64,000 bases of DNA from Clostridiales bacterium (lineage in GTDB: Bacteria > Bacillota > Clostridia > Oscillospirales > Oscillospiraceae). The DNA lies in contig SFFV01000007.1 in the NCBI GenBank assembly GCA_004557735.1, positions 1-64,000 on the forward strand. Reading direction: 5' to 3'. Of this stretch, positions 60,228-64,000 are shown piece after piece (the stretch's first letter is position 1; each line of letters begins with the position of its first letter). The translations under genes were made by a program, and so were the position numbers. The notes beneath the pieces were generated by a model, which was not told where the DNA came from, made no database searches, and saw only the letters and a program-made list of their open reading frames with translations.

Positions 60228-60815
60228 TTAGCTTTCCTTTCTCCCGATGCGGATGAGCCGCAGAATGACGGGGCTGAGAACGATGTTGACGCCAAGCTCG
60301 GCAAGGAAGTTGACGCCGACGAGACCGAAGATCATAAACCGGCCCACGTTATCGCCGAAGCCAAGGGTCTGTGCCATGGATGCGAGCATCGGCATAAAGA
60401 ATATCCGGCAGCCGAGAAGAAATACGCCGGTATTCACAACCGGGCAGACAATGCCCGCGGCAACGGCGGCAAGCGTGCGGTTTTTTCCGCTCAGCCACGC
60501 GTACACGAGCCCCGCCATACCGCCGCAGGCAGCGCCCTTTACGAGCACCGTGAGCAGCGTTCCCGGCACGCTGAAGGCGAAAAACGCCGCGGCGTCGCCG
60601 GAGAGCAGCACCACCATGCCGAAAACGAAGCCGAGCCACAGCCCCGCCGCGCCGCCGTAGACCGCCGCGCCCACCGCGATGGGCAGCGCCACGAGCGACA
60701 CCGAGACCGGGCCGAACCGGATGAAGCTGCCGAGCAGCTGCAAAATGACGATCAGCGCCGTGAAAAGCGCCAGGCCCGCCAGACGCCGGGTCTTTCCCTG
60801 AGAGTTTGCGTTCAT
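60228..60815 (-). CDS. ECF transporter S component (probably pantothenate)
   Basis: 195 residues with about six hydrophobic helices, started at the ATG at 60815 behind AGGAGG. The first helix region LALFTALIVILQLLGSFIRF is typical of ECF S components (A-motif-type small helix interface), followed by VSLVALPIAVGAAVYGGAAG. S components bind vitamins and use a shared EcfAAT energizing module encoded elsewhere. The operon with coaX points to pantothenate (PanT-like); this is inference from context. Confidence 0.82.
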   Translation of the reverse strand: MNANSQGKTRRLAGLALFTALIVILQLLGSFIRFGPVSVSLVALPIAVGAAVYGGAAGLWLGFVFGMVVLLSGDAAAFFAFSVPGTLLTVLVKGAACGGMAGLVYAWLSGKNRTLAAVAAGIVCPVVNTGVFLLGCRIFFMPMLASMAQTLGFGDNVGRFMIFGLVGVNFLAELGVNIVLSPVILRLIRIGRKES

Positions 60816-60884
60816 ATTCAATTCCTCCTGCTGTTGCTCCCTTAGTATGTGCCGTGCGGCACGGGATGCAGCGCATGGCATATT

Positions 60885-60920
60885 ATAAAAGCAAAGCCCC
60901 TCTGCGTCAAGCAGAGGGGC
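60885..60920 (-). terminator. Terminator downstream of the PIG-L gene
   Basis: GCCCCTCTGC (60896-60905) and GCAGAGGGGC (60911-60920) pair perfectly and are followed on the minus strand by TTTGCTTTTAT. Confidence 0.8.
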
Positions 60921-61114
60921 ATCAGATTGTAAAAAAGCCTCGCAGAGTTTGCGCCCGCAGGCGCAAATAAAGGCTCAATCATTTTCTCCGGCGACATGTG
61001 CGTCGGAGAAAATACCTCACGGCTCGCAAACGTGCGAGCGCCAGCGAGTGCGCTGCGGCGAGCCGCAGTCCCCTCAAACGAACCCCTCAACGGAGTGGGG
61101 TTCGTTTGAATGCT
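60921..61114. repeat. Cluster of hairpins between the PIG-L gene and its terminator
   Basis: Within about 190 nt there are at least four inverted repeats: ATTTTCTCCG/CGGAGAAAAT (60981-61013), GCTCGCA/TGCGAGC (61022-61039), CTGCGG/CCGCAG (61053-61068) and a 13-bp pair TCAAACGAACCCC with GGGGTTCGTTTGA (61074-61109). No ORF of note. It looks like an intergenic repeat element or structured 3' UTR. Confidence 0.55.
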
Positions 61115-62383
61115 TTAGCATAGATGCTCCATGATATCGTTGCCGGTGTCCGCGCCGACGAGCGAGCGTACAAGGCCGAACCGGCGGCAGTCGTAGCGCG
61201 GGAATTCCTCGCTTGCAAGCGTCGGGCGGTGGGCGTACTGGAGCTGGCTTTCGTGGCAGAGCATAGCCTCGCCCGCCACCTCAAACGCCGTTTTTCCGCC
61301 GAACGACGCAAGCGGCGTTTCCACGTCGAGGAAGATCGGATTTTCCTCCGCAAAGTGCAGATACAGCTTCGGCGTATCCCAGACGCCGTACTGCGCGGCG
61401 CTGTCAGGATCGTACGAGGCGTCCGCAGCGTACACGACGGCCTGTTCAAGCGCAAGCGCGTTGAGCCGGTGCGCGCCGTGACCGTATTCGCCCTCGCGGT
61501 CGTGCCCGACGGCGACGAGCGGCTTGAACCGCCGCAGCAGCTCCACCTGGTAGGCAATGACGTTTTCCTCGCCGAAGCTCTGCCGCGCCGCCTCCAGCGA
61601 GAGAACATAGTGATCCGGGAACGGCCCGATGACCGGATAGTTCCGGACGCCCATCGTCCAGAGCGCGTCCAGAAGCTCCTGCGGGCGCGGCTGCCAGTCG
61701 TAATGGTTCACGAGATACGCCACCTGCACCGTGAGTCCCCGGTCCGTACACTGTGCGGCGAGCGCGCCGAAAAAGACGACGTCGTCGTCCGCGTGGCTCG
61801 GGAAGAGCAGCACATCCGCCTGCTCGCAGGGCGGCTGCCAGACCTGCACGTCCTCCGGGGCCGCGCCGGTCGTGAAGAGGCGCACTTCACAAAGCGGCGA
61901 AAGGCCGCCAAACGCAATGTCCATCTCCGTCACCGCCTCCGGCAGCGCGAGATATTCATGCAAAAAACCGTATGCGCCGCCGGAAACGTCCCCCGCGGCG
62001 GTGTGGACCGTGAACGTTTCGCACGGCGTGTACCAGCAGAGATAGAGCGCGCCGACCGGCGTTTCGGAGGAGATATGCAGCGTGTTCCCGGCGCGGTAGT
62101 CGATGCGGGAGGTGCGGTCGCCGTCGCGGAGGATCGTCGTATAGCCGCCAATGTCGTCCGTGAGGGATACGCCGTCCGTGATCTCGGCAGCGGCCGGCAC
62201 GGGCGTGGGCTCCGGCGTCGCGGTCGGTTCGGGCGTAGGGGTGGGCGTCGGCTCCGGCGTTGCCGTCGGAGCGGCGGTCGGCGCCGTGGTCGCCGCCGGC
62301 TCCGGCTGCGCCGGTGTGCCGCAGGCGGCGAGGAGCGCGCAGAGCAGCGCAAATATCAGAAAAAGAGAAACACGTTTTTTCGT
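61115..62383 (-). CDS. PIG-L family deacetylase lipoprotein with a nonstandard start codon
   Basis: About 422 residues if read from the ACG at 62383. The N-terminus from there is a textbook lipoprotein signal (KKRVSLFLIFALLCALLAAC), preceded by AGAAAGG at proper spacing, but the codon where ATG is expected is ACG, and no ATG/GTG/TTG lies upstream in frame. A Pro/Thr/Glu linker (about 30-75) follows. The PIG-L domain has FPSHADDDVVFF and VGHDREGEYGHGAHR, the zinc-site motifs of GlcNAc-type deacetylases. The substrate is unknown; it acts outside the membrane. Confidence 0.8.
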   Translation of the reverse strand, partial: TKKRVSLFLIFALLCALLAACGTPAQPEPAATTAPTAAPTATPEPTPTPTPEPTATPEPTPVPAAAEITDGVSLTDDIGGYTTILRDGDRTSRIDYRAGNTLHISSETPVGALYLCWYTPCETFTVHTAAGDVSGGAYGFLHEYLALPEAVTEMDIAFGGLSPLCEVRLFTTGAAPEDVQVWQPPCEQADVLLFPSHADDDVVFFGALAAQCTDRGLTVQVAYLVNHYDWQPRPQELLDALWTMGVRNYPVIGPFPDHYVLSLEAARQSFGEENVIAYQVELLRRFKPLVAVGHDREGEYGHGAHRLNALALEQAVVYAADASYDPDSAAQYGVWDTPKLYLHFAEENPIFLDVETPLASFGGKTAFEVAGEAMLCHESQLQYAHRPTLASEEFPRYDCRRFGLVRSLVGADTGNDIMEHLC

Positions 62384-62466
62384 GGCGGATATCCTTTCTC
62401 CCGCAATCCGCGGGGTGCGTTTGCGGATACTGCAGATTGAAGCGGCGGAGTGCTCAAGGCACGGTT

Positions 62467-62501
62467 TTCAAAGCCTTCCTTGTACAAAGGAAGGCTTTGA
62501 A
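62467..62501 (-). terminator. Hairpin terminator downstream of the HIT gene
   Basis: Perfect 15-bp arms TTCAAAGCCTTCCTT (62467-62481) and AAGGAAGGCTTTGAA (62487-62501), just past the HIT stop on the minus strand. Confidence 0.65.
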
Positions 62502-62502
62502 G

Positions 62503-62844
62503 TCACGCCATCGTGTCGTCCAGGCGTTTGCCGCCGAGGATGTGGAAGTGGAGGTGCTTCACGGTCTGTCCGGCGTCGGGGCCGACGTTGGAGACGATGC
62601 GGTAGCCGCCGGTCAGCTTTTCGTTCCCGGCGATCTTCGCCGCGGCGACAAGGCAGCGCGCGGCCGCCGCGGCGTTCTCCTCCGTCAGCTCCGCGACCGA
62701 GGCGATGTGCTCTTTCGGCACGACAAGGATGTGCGTCGGCGCCTGGGGGTTGATGTCGCGGAAGGCGCAGACGTGCTCATCCTCGTACACCTTTGCGGAC
62801 GGGATCGCCCCGGCGATGATCTTACAGAAAAGGCAGTCGTTCAT
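62503..62844 (-). CDS. HIT family nucleotide hydrolase/transferase (HinT-like)
   Basis: 113 residues, normal for HinT. N-terminal Cys pair in CLFCKIIAGAIPSAKVYED, DINPQAPTHILVVPKEH, and the histidine triad HLHFHILGG near the C-terminus. These proteins hydrolyse AMP-lysine or AMP-phosphoramidate bonds. It follows alaS with a terminator between. Confidence 0.95.
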   Translation of the reverse strand: MNDCLFCKIIAGAIPSAKVYEDEHVCAFRDINPQAPTHILVVPKEHIASVAELTEENAAAAARCLVAAAKIAGNEKLTGGYRIVSNVGPDAGQTVKHLHFHILGGKRLDDTMA

Positions 62845-62877
62845 AGTATTGCTCCTTTCATATGGTTTATAATGGGC

Positions 62878-62904
62878 AAAAGCCGCCGCAATGCGGCGGC
62901 TTTT
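62878..62904 (-). terminator. Terminator of alaS
   Basis: AAAAGCCGCCGC (62878-62889) and GCGGCGGCTTTT (62893-62904) pair perfectly, followed by TTTT on the minus strand. Confidence 0.85.
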
Positions 62905-62910
62905 GAAAAA

Positions 62911-64000
62911 TCAGTTCAGCTTCCCGGCGACGAAATCGTCCACAGCGGCGAGAGCGTCGTCGAGCTTGAGCGTGTCGGTGCCGCCGCCCATGGCAGAGTC
63001 CGGCTTGCCGCCGCCCTTGCCGCCGCAGACGGCGGTGACGGAGCGGATGATATCGCCCGCGCGGACGCCGGCGGCGACCGCCGCCTTGCCGCACACGCTG
63101 TGGAAGGTGATCTTCCCGTCGCGCACGGCGGCGAGCACCGCAACGATGCTCTCGTCCCTGTCGCGCAGAAAGTCGCCGATCTTGCGGAGGTTGTCCGGCG
63201 TATCGACCGGCACGACGCCCGTGAACACGTGCAGCGAGCCGACCTTCTTGGAGCTTGCGAGGAAGCTCTCGGCGTTGGAGAGCATTTCGCGGCCGCGGAA
63301 TTTCTCAAGCTCGGAGCGCAGCTCGCGGATCTCGCTCGTGCGCGCCTCGGCGCGGGTGAGCAGTTCCTCGGGCTTGGCCTTGAGACGCTCGGAGAGCGTC
63401 ATGAGAAGGCGGGTGTTGTTCTCGATGAATTTGAGCGTTTCCTGGCCGGTGATGGCCTCGATGCGGCGCACGCCGCTCGCAACGGAAAACTCGCTCAAAA
63501 TGCGCAGCGAGCCGACCTTCGCGGTATTGTCCTGATGCGTGCCGCCGCAGAACTCGACGGAATAGCCCTCGCCCATATCGACGACACGGACAACGTCGCC
63601 GTACTTTTCGCCGAAGAGCGCCATCGCGCCGAGACTGCGGGCCTCCGCGATGGGCATTTCCTTCACCGTGATGGGGAAGCCCTCGAGCACGGCTTCGTTC
63701 ACCATGCGCTCGACGGAGGCGATCTCCTCGGGCTTCATGGCGGAGAAGTGGGTAAAGTCAAAGCGGAGACGGTCGGGCTCGACGAGAGAACCGGCCTGAT
63801 GGACGTGGTCGCCGAGAACGGTGCGCAGCGCCTTGTGCAGCAGGTGGGTGGCGCTGTGGGCGCGCATGATCGCCTTGCGGCGGCCGGTATCGACGCAGGC
63901 GTTCACCTTGTCGCCGACGGCGAGGTTGCCGGAAACCATCACGCCGTGGTGCAGCACCTTGCCGGCCTTGTTCTTCTGCACATCGTGCACCTCAAAAACG
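62911..64000 (-). CDS. alaS: Alanyl-tRNA synthetase (C-terminal part, partial)
   Basis: The reading frame runs off the right edge; about 363 C-terminal residues are present. Editing domain Zn-binding blocks HSATHLLHKALR and FCGGTHQDNT are intact, followed by a helical segment and the C-terminal DHHA1/C-Ala domain (GVRAGDIIRSVTAVCGG, then GGGTDTLKLDDALAAV). It attaches alanine to tRNA-Ala and clears mischarged Ser/Gly. The 5' catalytic domain lies outside the window. Confidence 0.97.
   Translation of the reverse strand, partial: VFEVHDVQKNKAGKVLHHGVMVSGNLAVGDKVNACVDTGRRKAIMRAHSATHLLHKALRTVLGDHVHQAGSLVEPDRLRFDFTHFSAMKPEEIASVERMVNEAVLEGFPITVKEMPIAEARSLGAMALFGEKYGDVVRVVDMGEGYSVEFCGGTHQDNTAKVGSLRILSEFSVASGVRRIEAITGQETLKFIENNTRLLMTLSERLKAKPEELLTRAEARTSEIRELRSELEKFRGREMLSNAESFLASSKKVGSLHVFTGVVPVDTPDNLRKIGDFLRDRDESIVAVLAAVRDGKITFHSVCGKAAVAAGVRAGDIIRSVTAVCGGKGGGKPDSAMGGGTDTLKLDDALAAVDDFVAGKLN

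Overview
The window is 64 kb of GC-rich chromosome (roughly 60% GC by eye) from a Gram-positive bacterium, most likely a gut Clostridia of the Oscillospirales type. The reasons are the lipid II amidation pair MurT/GatD, a sortase, an ER-type SipW signal peptidase, a BceRS-type two-component system, a type III glutamine synthetase, lysine and cobalamin riboswitches, and strong SD sequences with GTG/TTG starts. The species cannot be named from sequence alone.

Layout. 1-10.4 kb (minus strand): start of a BceA-like ATPase, BceRS sensor/regulator, a lysine-riboswitch-controlled ABC importer whose binding protein has its two halves in swapped order, a cobalamin-riboswitch-controlled corrinoid importer (btuF-C-D type), and glnN. 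10.5-28.3 kb (plus strand): a long housekeeping block of guaA, gtrA-like, M18 aminopeptidase, pyrG, glmM, a GlmU-like hexapeptide protein, nagB, glmS, purB, purA, murT, gatD, nadE and a Trk/Ktr potassium uptake pair. It joins nucleotide, amino-sugar and cell-wall precursor synthesis. 28.4-35.5 kb (minus): DUF1648, ribbon-helix-helix and SPFH genes with a candidate operator, then a complete branched-chain amino acid importer (livKHMGF) and a small membrane protein. 35.7-40.7 kb: fba, DUF2461, a GH13 hydrolase, a cytidylate-kinase-like protein, a hypothetical, an orphan MazF and a fossil XRE repressor.

40.8-51.3 kb is the most interesting part: a single minus-strand locus encoding SipW, five divergent TasA/camelysin-like subunits, a 1517-residue repeat protein with a Cys/His array, an LIPTG-anchored membrane protein and a sortase. 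It looks like a dedicated surface fibre or biofilm-matrix system that combines TasA-type secretion with sortase anchoring.

51.5-64 kb: Nudix hydrolase, RluA-type pseudouridine synthase, FliB-like protein, aldehyde dehydrogenase with pyrimidine-nucleoside phosphorylase, then an AT-rich island (SUKH gene with a duplicated start region, an HTH fragment) next to tRNA-Arg and a tRNA fragment. After this come a second cobalamin riboswitch ahead of a lone cbiL, coaX with an ECF S component, a PIG-L lipoprotein that lacks a normal start codon, a HIT protein, and the 3' part of alaS running off the right edge.
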